Shown here in pieces: positions 24,813 to 32,928 of a stretch of DNA of 64,000 nt. The notes below the pieces were generated by a model. It was not told where the DNA came from. It searched no databases and saw only the letters and a program-made list of their open reading frames with translations. Location: the NCBI GenBank assembly GCA_036563665.1, contig DATCLY010000070.1, forward strand, positions 62,001 through 126,000, written 5' to 3'. Made by a program: the position numbers and the translations under genes. This DNA is from FEN-1219 sp036563665 (lineage in GTDB: Bacteria > Pseudomonadota > Gammaproteobacteria > Steroidobacterales > Rariloculaceae). Every line of letters begins with the position of its first letter. The first letter of the stretch is position 1.

Positions 24813-25217
24813 TCAGTCTTCGACCGCGAGCTGGGGGTTCCAGACCACTTCCCACAGGTGCCCGTCCGGGTCCTGGAAGTAGCCGGCGTAGCCGCCCCAG
24901 AACGTCTCGTGCGCGGGCTTGACGACGGTGGCGCCGGCGCGCTGCGCCTGCGCCATGACGGCGTCCACCTCCTCGCGCGAGCTCACGTTGTGCCCCAGCG
25001 TGAAGTCGGTGGGGCTCGCCGCGCCGACGGGCAGGCCGGTGTCGTGCGCGATGCTCGCCCGCGGCCAGAGGGCGAGCTGCACGCCGTTCTGCAGCGCGAA
25101 GAATGCGACGGCGCCGTGCTCGAGCTCCGCGCCGACGATTCCCCGGGTGGACAGCCCGAGGCCGTCGCGATAGAAGCGCAGCGCGCGCTCCAGGTCGTCG
25201 ACGCCCAAGGTGATCAT
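24813..25217 (-). CDS. VOC (glyoxalase/bleomycin-resistance fold) family protein
   Basis: The protein has 134 residues from the ATG at 25217. The vicinal oxygen chelate fold is recognised from ITLGVDDLERALRFYRDGLGL, the middle VAFFALQNGVQLALW, and the closing YAGYFQDPDGHLWEVVWNP. This variant resembles uncharacterised 'VOC family' proteins; Glu in HLWEV is the usual metal ligand, but enzymatic function is unknown. The N terminus is uncertain: homologues usually begin about six residues earlier with a KPR sequence. That sequence is present here in frame (LKPRVT), preceded by GGGAGAAGCC with a CTG at 25235 as the only start. CTG initiation at 25235 is therefore plausible. The gene follows the DUF6152-like gene by 15-32 bases. 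Confidence 0.8.
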   Translation of the reverse strand: MITLGVDDLERALRFYRDGLGLSTRGIVGAELEHGAVAFFALQNGVQLALWPRASIAHDTGLPVGAASPTDFTLGHNVSSREEVDAVMAQAQRAGATVVKPAHETFWGGYAGYFQDPDGHLWEVVWNPQLAVED

Positions 25218-25249
25218 CGTGACTCGTGGTTTCAGCGGCTTCTCCCGCC

Positions 25250-26401
25250 TCAGGGGCTCGGCCGGGTCGGCACCGGCGTGAGGTCCGCGCAGGGCTCCGG
25301 GCTGTACGGCACGGGCGAGAGGTAGCTCGTGTTGGAGCCGGTGTACGGCTCCATGAAATACAGCGGATCCTCCGCCACGTACTCCCGCTTGAGCGCCATC
25401 GTCTCGGTGTCGAGCCAGAAGCGCTCGACCACGTGCAGCTCGGAGCTGTGCGGCGTCGTGCCCGTCAGCGTGCCGGGCAGGAAACCGACGGTGTCGACCA
25501 CCAGCACGTCGTTCTCCCAACGACCGATGGAATGCCCCGCGCGGCTCGGCTCGATGTCGCTCGGGTGCGCAGCCCTGTTCAGGTGAATCGTCCGCTCGAG
25601 GCCGAACCGGCCGTATTGCAGCGTGACCGTGGCGTCCGTTTGCGTGATCCGGTTGACGGGCTCGCCGCCCCAGTCTGACACGATGCTGCCCGGCGTGCAC
25701 GAGCGCACCGCGCGCGGCACGGCGGCGAGCTCTTCCCTCGCAGCCTGCCCCGCGGCCGTGAGGCCCACGACTGCGCGAGCCGGCGGGCGGGCGAATGGAT
25801 CGCGCCCTTCGGCCGCTTCCCGCGTGCCGCGGGCGCCCGGGATCTCGCGCTGACCTTCCGGCACGGCGCCCGGCGCGAAGCTAGGCGCTTGCGAGAGCGG
25901 CACGAGCGTGCCGTCCCGGCCCTGCGGATCCGTCATCACGAGCTGCTCCGCCGCCCAGTCACCCGAGATGTTCGGCTGGCCGTTCGGCAGCCGGAGTGGC
26001 CGCCCGTCGACGGACGCTTTCGCTTCGATTCGCTGCCCGTAGCGGTCGAGCTGGGTGCCGTCGGCGAAGATCAGCGTGCTCACGTAGCACGCGCGCTTGT
26101 CGTAACGGTCGGGCGAGCCCTGGACCGTGATGCGGGTGCCCGGTGCGAACATCTCCGGCGTCCAGCCCGAGCGCCGCAACGTGGTGGCGGAGCGCAGCTC
26201 GCAGCGGTAGGAAATCTTTTCCCCGCTGTCCGTGGTCACGTCGAAATGCAGCCACGAGTGCGGATTGACGAAGTCGAGATCCGTGATGACGCCGCTGAGC
26301 TCGATGTCCTCGTTCATGGCGAACGTGCCGAAGCCGTGATGGGCGAACGCCGCCGTCGCAAGCAATCCCGTCGCGAGCACTCCGATCGCTGGTCTCGCCA
26401 T
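25250..26401 (-). CDS. Secreted DUF6152-like protein with C-terminal extension
   Basis: The protein has 383 residues. A signal peptide ends at AAFA before HHGFGTF. The first 110 residues (FAMNEDIELSGVITDLDF, VNPHSWLHFDV) match the DUF6152 family, small periplasmic beta proteins of unknown role often found near quinoproteins and secreted oxidoreductases. The rest is a second domain with GDW, GRWENDVLVVDTVGF and GTTPHSSELHVVERF, a pattern typical of uncharacterised secreted proteins in the same bacteria. No catalytic motif is evident. ATG 26401 has GGGGGAGCGCC before it. It is co-directional with the VOC gene and convergent to the XoxF cluster. Confidence 0.78.
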   Translation of the reverse strand: MARPAIGVLATGLLATAAFAHHGFGTFAMNEDIELSGVITDLDFVNPHSWLHFDVTTDSGEKISYRCELRSATTLRRSGWTPEMFAPGTRITVQGSPDRYDKRACYVSTLIFADGTQLDRYGQRIEAKASVDGRPLRLPNGQPNISGDWAAEQLVMTDPQGRDGTLVPLSQAPSFAPGAVPEGQREIPGARGTREAAEGRDPFARPPARAVVGLTAAGQAAREELAAVPRAVRSCTPGSIVSDWGGEPVNRITQTDATVTLQYGRFGLERTIHLNRAAHPSDIEPSRAGHSIGRWENDVLVVDTVGFLPGTLTGTTPHSSELHVVERFWLDTETMALKREYVAEDPLYFMEPYTGSNTSYLSPVPYSPEPCADLTPVPTRPSP

Positions 26402-26635
26402 TGGCGCTCCCCCCTCTCCCGAGCCGCGGTCAGCATACTGACGGGTTCCGTCGCCTCGCAACAGCTCGATGTTCCTGCGCAACGAGGACGGTCGTTCTCC
26501 GGCCTTTCAAAGTCGAGCCGCATGCCGCGTTCGGCCCGTCATCGCCGCCCGCCTGGAAAGCCTGGCCGAGCCCGGCAGACCCCGAGCAGGAGGCAGCTCC
26601 CTGAGCTCGCGACCGTCCACGTTCGGGAGGTCCTT

Positions 26636-27021
26636 TACCTCGGGCCGCGAGCGTGGTCCACGAGGGCGGGAGCACCACGCATCGGCGCCCCGTCGGCGCC
26701 GCCCGTTCAAATGATCGTCCCGCCCGAAAGATATGTCGCCCGCTCGACCAGCACCCCGATCACCGCCACCACGAGCGCCAGCTGGAAGACCACCTCGCCG
26801 AGCCCGCCGAAACGCTGCGTCTTCCGAGGCTCGTTGTGCGTCGCATTGTTCATTGCCGTCTCCTCGATTCTTCGGTCGTTGCCTGGTGCTTCTCGATCTC
26901 CGGCGGCCGGGTCACTCGCTCCGTCCGCCTTGTGCACAGTGTCGAGGAACGCGGCCGGGCGAACCTGACCGATCGCGAAGGCTTTCGAAATGTTTTTCTG
27001 CGGATTCCTGCGGATTGCCGA
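26636..27021. repeat. Direct repeat copy A (about 385 bp) with a small gene and its leader
   Basis: This stretch is nearly identical to 29757-30138 in the same orientation. Both contain a 48-codon gene on the minus strand, the same downstream GC hairpin (GGCGCC...GGCGCC) and a strongly conserved leader. The leader includes a tandem ATCCGCAG-N2-ATCCGCAG near the distal end and a TTCGAA palindrome. Conservation drops only in the roughly 50 bases just before the ribosome site, so the two copies have diverged under selection or are recent duplicates. Confidence 0.85.
26707..26853 (-). CDS. 48-residue single-helix membrane protein, copy A
   Basis: The protein starts MNNATHNEPRKTQRFGG. It has a polar, basic N terminus, one predicted membrane helix (about residues 20-38, FQLALVVAVIGVLVERA) and a short tail LSGGTII. 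The paralogue at 29830 differs by one residue (Tyr versus His at 41). GAGGAGACGGCA before the ATG is a good ribosome site. Conservation of the coding frame, the start signal and the leader in two copies supports a real gene, although it would be missed by many gene callers. Function unknown. Size and topology fit small membrane regulators or toxin-like peptides; nothing in the sequence decides. Confidence 0.7.
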   Translation of the reverse strand: MNNATHNEPRKTQRFGGLGEVVFQLALVVAVIGVLVERATYLSGGTII

Positions 27022-27132
27022 GCGGCCGCGTCATCCGCCGTCACGGCTGCTGCGTTTGTAGGGGATTCGGCCGGCCGGCGCGGACACTCGTCTTGCGCCT
27101 TCGTTCGCGCCTTGTAAAGGAGAGACATCGCC

Positions 27133-27771
27133 ATGCATCGGACCGCGGTCATCGCGCTGTGTGGGCTCCTCGCCTTCGCGGCGAGCGCCTGCAGCCTGTT
27201 GCCCTCGAGGGGCGGCGTACGCGTGGACTCGCGCACCGATTTTCCGGGCGCCCGCCCTTTCGAGGCTTCCCGGGACGAGCTTCCGGGAACGCTCCCCGAC
27301 CGCACGAACGACGTGACGGGAGCCTGGTTCTTTCGTGAACGGCTCGCGGACGCGCAGCTCGAAGTGGGCCGCGAGCCGTGGCTCTACTACTCGTTATGGC
27401 TTTGGCTGCGGCAGGACGGCACCTATGACCTCGTGTACCAGGCCAGCTGGGGCTCGCGGGCACGGGAAGCGCCCGGTTTCGGCGGCATCGACGTGCGCGA
27501 GGCGGGCCGGTTCAAGATCGGGGCCGGCGGCGTCTTGTTGGTCGAGCCGGAAACGACACGCGCGACCGAGATTCGCGCAGGAAACCGCAGCGCCCGCACC
27601 CTGAGCAACGAAGATCGCGAGTATCTCGTGCGCGTGGACCGCGGTTACCTGAACGTGGCGGGCCGCTGCGCGACGTATCAGGTCGAGCCCATCTGCCGCG
27701 AGTCGCGCGACGTGCGGGTCTCGCTGCGCTCGATCTCGGTCCGGTCGCCGGAGGAGGTGCCGGAGCTCTGA
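27133..27771 (+). CDS. Putative lipoprotein of unknown function
   Basis: The protein has 212 residues. The signal peptide carries a good lipobox FAASAC with Cys at position 20, so the mature protein is probably lipid-anchored. The remainder is mostly beta with WLYYSLWLWLRQDGTYDLVY in the middle, and two Cys late (GRCATYQVEPIC) that could form a disulfide. No family recognised. AAAGGAG lies 11 bases before the ATG. The gene lies between the two 385-bp repeat copies, divergent from copy A, and convergent with the GH13 gene. Confidence 0.7.
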   Translation: MHRTAVIALCGLLAFAASACSLLPSRGGVRVDSRTDFPGARPFEASRDELPGTLPDRTNDVTGAWFFRERLADAQLEVGREPWLYYSLWLWLRQDGTYDLVYQASWGSRAREAPGFGGIDVREAGRFKIGAGGVLLVEPETTRATEIRAGNRSARTLSNEDREYLVRVDRGYLNVAGRCATYQVEPICRESRDVRVSLRSISVRSPEEVPEL

Positions 27772-27826
27772 GGCCGCACGGGGTGGAGCGCGGCGATGGC
27801 GTGGCCACGCAGGTCACGGCTCGGGT

Positions 27827-29674
27827 TCAGGAGCCGACCCTCCAGATCCGACCGTAGTGCCGCGGCACGAACAGGGAGCGCTCCTCTCCGGCTATCGCCT
27901 GGAAATTGTCCTCTCCGTGCAGGAGCTCCGTGTATTGGCCGGCGCGGTCGAAAGCGAACGGCAGAGGGAGATCCTGATCAGAAAAGTTCAAGGCCACGAG
28001 CGACAGCCGGTTCGCATCGTACCGTGAGAACAACAGCGCACCCTTCGACTGGTAGCGATCCCAGTCGTTGTAGAAGTAGTGCGCACCCGTCTGGAGCTCC
28101 ACATGCGCGGCGCGCAGGCGCGTCAGCCGGCGGACGAGCGTGAGCACGCCCCGCCCGTACCCGTCGTAGAAGAGCTCCCAGGGCATCGGCCGCAGGACGC
28201 CGATGCGCGCGAAGCCGCGGTCGGGCACCACGTTGTCCGCCCCGAGCTCCTGCCCCTGCCAGAGCATCGGCACGCCGCGCGCCGTGAAGAGCGCGATGAG
28301 GTACGGCTGCACCTTGTACCACTGCGAGCGGTCCGCCTTGTCGAACAGGGGATCGTCGCCGGGCACGATGCCGAAATGCACGAGAAACCGCGAGTGGTCG
28401 TGGCTCTCGATGTATTGGAACGCGGTCTTCGGCAGCACGTCCTCGTCGTGCGTCACCGAATCGGGGTAACCGTCGAGCCCCAGCGACATGCCGAGCCCAT
28501 ACAGGCGGCCGTAATCGCCATGTGCCACGGCGGCAGCGGCCGAGAGCGTCTCGTTCTGCCAAGTCGCATTACTGTAGGTGGTCCAGACGATCCCCTTCGG
28601 ATCCTCGAGCTGCTCGGCGCACTGGATGAGCGTGAGCTCGCCGCCGTTCGAGAAGCGCGCCCAGTGCCCGGCGCCGTCGCGGCTGCGCACCTTCTGGTAG
28701 GTGTGGTACGCGAGATTGGCGTACCCCACGCCGGCCGGTCCGTCCCAGTAGTTCGGGACGCAGTCGTAGCGGAAGCCGTCCACGTGGCACTTGTCCAGCC
28801 AGAAGTCGTTCACGGTAAAGAAGTAGTCGCGCACGAACGGCCGCGACCAGTCGGTGCTCGGCCCGAACATGTCCTTGCCGAACGAGCCCATGAACGGGTT
28901 CTCGTGGTAGCCCAAGCGCGAATAGACGTACTCGTACGGGAAGTGCGCGCCGGTGTGGCCGTAGACGACGTCGAGGATGACCGCAATCCCGTGCCGGTGC
29001 GCCTCATCCACGAACGCCTGGAAATCGGCCCGGTTGCCGAAGCGCTCGTCCACGCCGAAGAAGCCGATCGGCTCGAAACCCCAGTTGAGCGTCGCCTCCA
29101 CGTTCGAGATCGGCATCACTTCGATGCAGTTGATTCCGAGGTCCGCAAGGTAAGGGAGGCGCTCCATCGCGGCGCGCAGCCCGCCCGAGAACTCGTGGAG
29201 CATCAGCTCGTACACGATGAGCTGTGAGAGCCGCGGGGTTTTCCAGGAGGCTTCCGCGGCGCTCCACGCGTGATCGGCGAATCCGAGGGTGAACGCCGAC
29301 AGCTTGCCGATGCCGAACTCCCGCGCGAACGGGTCGACGATCCAGTCGAGCGGCTTGCCGAGCAGCGGGCTCGACAGCTGGTAGCGGTAGACGTAAGTGC
29401 CGGGTGTGCCCCATGCCGAGTCGGGCGTCGGTCGCTGCGCCAGATCGATCACGACCTCGGTGGACCAGCAGTCGCCGTAGGCCGGGTCGATGGAATGGGT
29501 CAGCGGGAACTCGAGCGGCGGAACGTCCTGCAGGAACTGATCCGCCTCGTGGATGATCTTCACCGACAGGCCGTTGCCGTCGGCGGCCGACACCCACGGA
29601 AGGAACAGGCCGAGCTGCACGGTGTTGGGCGCCGTCTCGCGCGGCCCGAGCTTTGACATGGGGAGCAGCTGCAT
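27827..29674 (-). CDS. GH13 alpha-amylase-family glycoside hydrolase or transglycosidase
   Basis: The protein has 615 residues and no signal peptide. An N-terminal region with YDWIVDPFAREFG-like features (CBM48/E-set type, about 1-130) precedes the (beta/alpha)8 barrel. The four conserved regions are present: DVVYGHT (region I), GFRYDCVPN with nucleophile D304, AEQL with acid/base E354, and SHDHSRF with transition-state Asp D426. The E-set plus barrel layout is shared by branching enzymes, maltooligosyltrehalose trehalohydrolase and isoamylase-like enzymes; the exact reaction cannot be decided by eye. ATG 29674 has GGAGAACGCC before it. The gene lies between the repeat copies, just upstream of copy B, with no trehalose or glycogen partner genes nearby. 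Confidence 0.85.
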   Translation of the reverse strand: MQLLPMSKLGPRETAPNTVQLGLFLPWVSAADGNGLSVKIIHEADQFLQDVPPLEFPLTHSIDPAYGDCWSTEVVIDLAQRPTPDSAWGTPGTYVYRYQLSSPLLGKPLDWIVDPFAREFGIGKLSAFTLGFADHAWSAAEASWKTPRLSQLIVYELMLHEFSGGLRAAMERLPYLADLGINCIEVMPISNVEATLNWGFEPIGFFGVDERFGNRADFQAFVDEAHRHGIAVILDVVYGHTGAHFPYEYVYSRLGYHENPFMGSFGKDMFGPSTDWSRPFVRDYFFTVNDFWLDKCHVDGFRYDCVPNYWDGPAGVGYANLAYHTYQKVRSRDGAGHWARFSNGGELTLIQCAEQLEDPKGIVWTTYSNATWQNETLSAAAAVAHGDYGRLYGLGMSLGLDGYPDSVTHDEDVLPKTAFQYIESHDHSRFLVHFGIVPGDDPLFDKADRSQWYKVQPYLIALFTARGVPMLWQGQELGADNVVPDRGFARIGVLRPMPWELFYDGYGRGVLTLVRRLTRLRAAHVELQTGAHYFYNDWDRYQSKGALLFSRYDANRLSLVALNFSDQDLPLPFAFDRAGQYTELLHGEDNFQAIAGEERSLFVPRHYGRIWRVGS

Positions 29675-29756
29675 CGGCGTTCTCCAGCGATTCGGCCGGC
29701 TTGCCCCGTCGAGACCTTGTCTGGAAGCATAGCGAAAGCGCCACTCTTCCAATACG

Positions 29757-30138
29757 CGCTACCTGGGGCGCGAGCGTGGTCTCCGAGGGCGGGAGCACCA
29801 CGCATCGGCGCCCCGTCGGCGCCGCCCGTTCAAATGATCGTCCCGCCCGAAAGATGCGTCGCCCGCTCGACCAGCACCCCGATCACCGCCACCACGAGCG
29901 CCAGCTGGAAAACCACCTCGCCGAGCCCGCCGAAACGCTGCGTCTTCCGAGGCTCGTTGTGCGTCGCGTTGTTCATTGCCGTTCTCCCATGTCCTCGATG
30001 CTTGCTCCCGGAACCTTCGGCGGCCGGGTCACTCGCTCCGTCCGCCTTGTGCACAGTGTCGAGGAACGCGGCCGGCCGAACCTGAGCGATCGCGAAGGCT
30101 TTCGAAATGCTTTTCTGCGGATTTCTGCGGATTACCGG
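29757..30138. repeat. Direct repeat copy B (about 382 bp)
   Basis: Second copy of the unit described at 26636. The two copies flank the lipoprotein and GH13 genes, a segment of about 2.7 kb. Differences are single-base changes plus a replaced stretch of about 50 bases before the small gene's ribosome site. Confidence 0.85.
29830..29976 (-). CDS. 48-residue single-helix membrane protein, copy B
   Basis: Paralogue of the gene at 26707; the only amino-acid difference is His for Tyr at residue 41, just after the helix (VERATHLSGG). The ribosome site is GGGAGAACGGCA. The leader, promoter-distal tandem ATCCGCAG repeat and downstream GC hairpin are shared with copy A. It ends about 156 bases from the GH13 start and is transcribed in the same direction, but spacing and the hairpin suggest separate transcription. 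Confidence 0.7.
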   Translation of the reverse strand: MNNATHNEPRKTQRFGGLGEVVFQLALVVAVIGVLVERATHLSGGTII

Positions 30139-30249
30139 GTGAGCGGTCATTCGCGGCCGCGAGGCGTCCGGGGCCGGCCGCGCGGGGGGGCGCGATCGCG
30201 ATCCCACGGACGCCGCGGTCCCGCTTGCGGAACGCGCCGGCCCGCTCCG

Positions 30250-30395
30250 GCGTGCTGTTCGCCGTGAGCCCGCTCGACCCGATCGGTCTGATCGGCGCGG
30301 TGCTGTTCGTGCTCGGCGTCGCGGCCGCGGCGGGCGGTGCGGCCACGCGCGCCGCGACGCGCGTCGATCCGGCGGTGACGTTGCGGCACGAGTGA
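30250..30395 (+). pseudogene. C-terminal remnant of a third ADOP-type ABC permease
   Basis: The plus strand reads VLFAVSPLDPIGLIGAV, then a helix and the terminal RAATRVDPAVTLRHE, matching the last 48 or so residues of MacB-like permeases (compare the fragments at 18074 and 18364). The frame is open but no upstream permease sequence exists; the preceding bases are unrelated. It lies about 110 bases beyond repeat copy B, so a duplicated or inserted segment may have truncated it. Confidence 0.6.
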
Positions 30396-30505
30396 CGCGC
30401 CTCCGTTGGCCCAGCGTTCGCAGCCAGCTCGAGGCGGCAGGACTGTCGGACGACGGACCGCCGTTCGGCGCGCCGCCGGATCGGGTGGCAGGGCCCCGCC
30501 CGTCC

Positions 30506-30511
30506 TATAAT
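30506..30511 (+). promoter_or_regulatory. Consensus -10 TATAAT before the CadC-like gene
   Basis: TATAAT, 29 bases before the ATG at 30541, in the context CGTCCTATAATCC. No good -35 hexamer is seen 16-18 bases upstream, which may mean activator dependence, perhaps autoregulation by the winged-helix protein itself. Confidence 0.5.
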
Positions 30512-30540
30512 CCTCCCCACCCGCTGCCGCGAACGACGAA

Positions 30541-32397
30541 ATGCAGACGGATAAAGTCCGGTTCGGGCCGTTCGAGCTCGACTTCAAAGCCGGCGAGCTC
30601 CGGCGCGGCGGCAGGCGCATGCGGCTCCAGGAGAAGCCGCTGCTGTTCCTTCGGGCGCTCATCGAGCGGCCGGGTGAAATCGTCACGCGCGAGGAGCTGC
30701 GTGCGCGCCTCTGGCCGCCGAACATCGTCGTCGACTTCGACAACGGCCTGAACAACGCGGCCAACAAGCTGCGCGCGCTGCTCGACGACTCCGTCAGCGC
30801 GCCCAAGTACATCGAAACGGTCGGACGCCGCGGTTACCGCTTCATTGGCGAGGTCATCGCGGACGAGCGCGACGTTCCCGCCGCGGCAACCGGCACGACG
30901 ACGGACCGCTCGAACGGCTCCGCCTCACCGGGTTTCCATGGATGGCGCACGAGCGTCGCAGCGCTTGCCCTCGGCTCGGCCGTCGTGGTGGCGATCGTCG
31001 CCGCGCTTTCGCTGCTCTACTCCGGTCGTGCGCCGGAACCGCGCATCCGGTCGATCGCCGTGTTGCCGCTCGACAACTTGTCGAACGATCCGCAGCAGGA
31101 ATACTTCTCCGAGGGCATGACCGATGCGCTGATCTCGCAGCTCGCGGGCATCCGGTCGCTGCACGTCATCTCGAGGCAGTCCATCATGCGCTACAAGGAG
31201 AGCACGCTGCCGATGCCGGCGATCGCCGCGGAGCTCGACGTCGACGGCCTCATCGAAGGCACGGTGCTCCGCACCGACGGGCGCGTGCGTGTCTCCGTTC
31301 AATTGATCCACGGCCCTACCGACAATCACGTTTGGAGCGAGCAATACGAGCGCCCGCTCGGCGACGTCCTCGGCCTGCAGGCCGAGATCGCGAGCTCCGT
31401 CGCGCGCGAGGTGGCCGCGGCCGTGACGTCGCAAGAGGACGCGCGGCTCGAGCGGGTGGCCGCGATCGACGCCGAGGCCTACGACCTGTACCTGCGCGGC
31501 CGATACTTTTGGGCCCGACGCACGAAGGAGTCGCTGCTTCGAGCGGTCGAGTACTTCGATCGCGCGGTCGCGATCGAGCCCGAGTTCGCGCTCGCCCACG
31601 CCGCCATCGCCGAAGCCTACGGGCCGCTCGGCTACGTGGGATATGTGCCGGCAGGCGAGGCGGCGCTGAGAATGCGCGCCTCCGCCGAGCGCGCGCTCGA
31701 GATCGATCCCGACCTCGTGGAAGGGCTGACGGCGCTCGGTGCGTGCGCGGCGTTTCACGAGTGGCACTGGGCGGAGGGCGAACGGCATTTCCAGCGCGCG
31801 CTCGAGATCAACTCGAACTATGCGACCACGTACATGTGGTACGGCTTGCTGTTCGAGAACGAGGGCCGGCACGAAGAGAGCGTGCGCTTGCGGCGGCGCG
31901 CGGTGGAGCTCGATCCGCTCGGCGTCGCCGCGACGAGCGGCCTCGGCCAGGCGCTGTTCCTGAGCGGCCGCATCGACGAAGCCATCGACGTTCTCGAGCG
32001 GACCCTCGAGCTCGAGCCCGAAAGCCCGCAGCCCCTCGGCAATCTCGGCGAGATCTACGTCGCGACCGGGCGCTACGAGGAAGCGATCGACGCGTTCAGG
32101 CGCGCGGGTGAGCTCGGCGCGATGGGCCACGCGTATGCCCTCGCCGGCCGCCGCAAAGAGGCGTTCGCCGTGCTCGCCGCGCTCGAGCGCCAGGCGCAAA
32201 GCGAGTACGTGTCACCCCACGCTCTGGCGCTCGTGCACCTCGGGCTCGGCGACTCGGCCGCCGCGCTGGACGCGCTCGAGCAGGGCTTCGCGGTTCGCGA
32301 CCCCGCCATGAGCGGCCTCAAGGTGGACCCGCGGTTCGCGCCGCTCGCGCGCGAGCCGCGGTTTCTCGCGCTGCTCGAGAAAATGGGGCTGCGCTGA
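30541..32397 (+). CDS. CadC-like membrane regulator: winged helix, TM helix, TolB-like and TPR domains
   Basis: The protein has 618 residues. Residues about 6-103 form a winged-helix domain ending YIETVGRRGYRF. One membrane helix lies at about 138-161. A TolB-N/adenylate-cyclase-associated-like domain with IAVLPLDNLSNDPQQEYFSEGMTDALI follows at about 172-300, then about eight TPR-like repeats to the C terminus. This is the CadC/TPR one-component layout: the periplasmic part senses, the cytoplasmic head binds DNA. The target genes are not evident. The ATG is the natural start of the winged-helix fold; TATAAT lies 29 bases before it. Confidence 0.9.
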   Translation: MQTDKVRFGPFELDFKAGELRRGGRRMRLQEKPLLFLRALIERPGEIVTREELRARLWPPNIVVDFDNGLNNAANKLRALLDDSVSAPKYIETVGRRGYRFIGEVIADERDVPAAATGTTTDRSNGSASPGFHGWRTSVAALALGSAVVVAIVAALSLLYSGRAPEPRIRSIAVLPLDNLSNDPQQEYFSEGMTDALISQLAGIRSLHVISRQSIMRYKESTLPMPAIAAELDVDGLIEGTVLRTDGRVRVSVQLIHGPTDNHVWSEQYERPLGDVLGLQAEIASSVAREVAAAVTSQEDARLERVAAIDAEAYDLYLRGRYFWARRTKESLLRAVEYFDRAVAIEPEFALAHAAIAEAYGPLGYVGYVPAGEAALRMRASAERALEIDPDLVEGLTALGACAAFHEWHWAEGERHFQRALEINSNYATTYMWYGLLFENEGRHEESVRLRRRAVELDPLGVAATSGLGQALFLSGRIDEAIDVLERTLELEPESPQPLGNLGEIYVATGRYEEAIDAFRRAGELGAMGHAYALAGRRKEAFAVLAALERQAQSEYVSPHALALVHLGLGDSAAALDALEQGFAVRDPAMSGLKVDPRFAPLAREPRFLALLEKMGLR

Positions 32398-32568
32398 AGC
32401 CTCGCCCGGCGCCATCGGGCCGGCGGATCTCCGTTCACATCAACCGCTTGCCGGATGAGCGCCAGTCAAGCTAAAAACAAGTCGCGGGCGATGGACCGGG
32501 TGGCCGGCCGGAGGGAGCCTCGCCGACCGCCGTCTCGAAGCGAGCGGCGGTACGGAGGAGGACACCCC

Positions 32569-32928
32569 ATGAGCCAGAGTGAGCACAAGACGTTCGAGCA
32601 CCCGGACGAGCTACGCGAGTTTCCGCGGGGCAGGGCCGAGATCGTGAAAATCGGGGGCGGCGAGGTCGGCCGGCTCGTGTTCGAGCCCGGCTGGCGCTGG
32701 TCGAACGACGTGAAGCCGCTTGCCAAGACCAAGAGCTGCGAGGCGCCTCACTTCCAGTATCACGTCGCGGGACGGCTCGCCATTCGGATGGACGATGGCA
32801 CGGAGTTCATCGCCGGACCGGGCGACGTGACGGCTCTGCCGAGCGGCCACGATGCGTGGGTCGTCGGCGACGAGCCCGTCGTCGTCGTCGACTGGTGCGG
32901 CGCCAGCCGCTATGGCAAGGCAGTCTGA
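32569..32928 (+). CDS. Small cupin-domain protein
   Basis: The protein has 119 residues. The cupin core is seen in EVGRLVFEPGWRWSNDVKP, HFQYHVAGRLAIRMDDGTEF and AGPGDVTALPSGHDAWVVGDEP. Two His of the first motif (around HFQYH) and the DG-turn indicate a small single-domain cupin, possibly metal- or ligand-binding. A strong GGAGGAG precedes ATG 32569. Its end overlaps the start of the cyclase/ATPase gene by 17 bases, which suggests coupled expression and a possible ligand-sensing role for the cyclase; that is inference. Confidence 0.85.
   Translation: MSQSEHKTFEHPDELREFPRGRAEIVKIGGGEVGRLVFEPGWRWSNDVKPLAKTKSCEAPHFQYHVAGRLAIRMDDGTEFIAGPGDVTALPSGHDAWVVGDEPVVVVDWCGASRYGKAV

Noticed and set aside
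26430..26678. Short minus frame beginning MVLPPS in the DUF6152 upstream region, with a similar start near copy B
   Set aside because: The shared MVLPPS comes from the repeated sequence itself; frames diverge after a few residues, so no gene.
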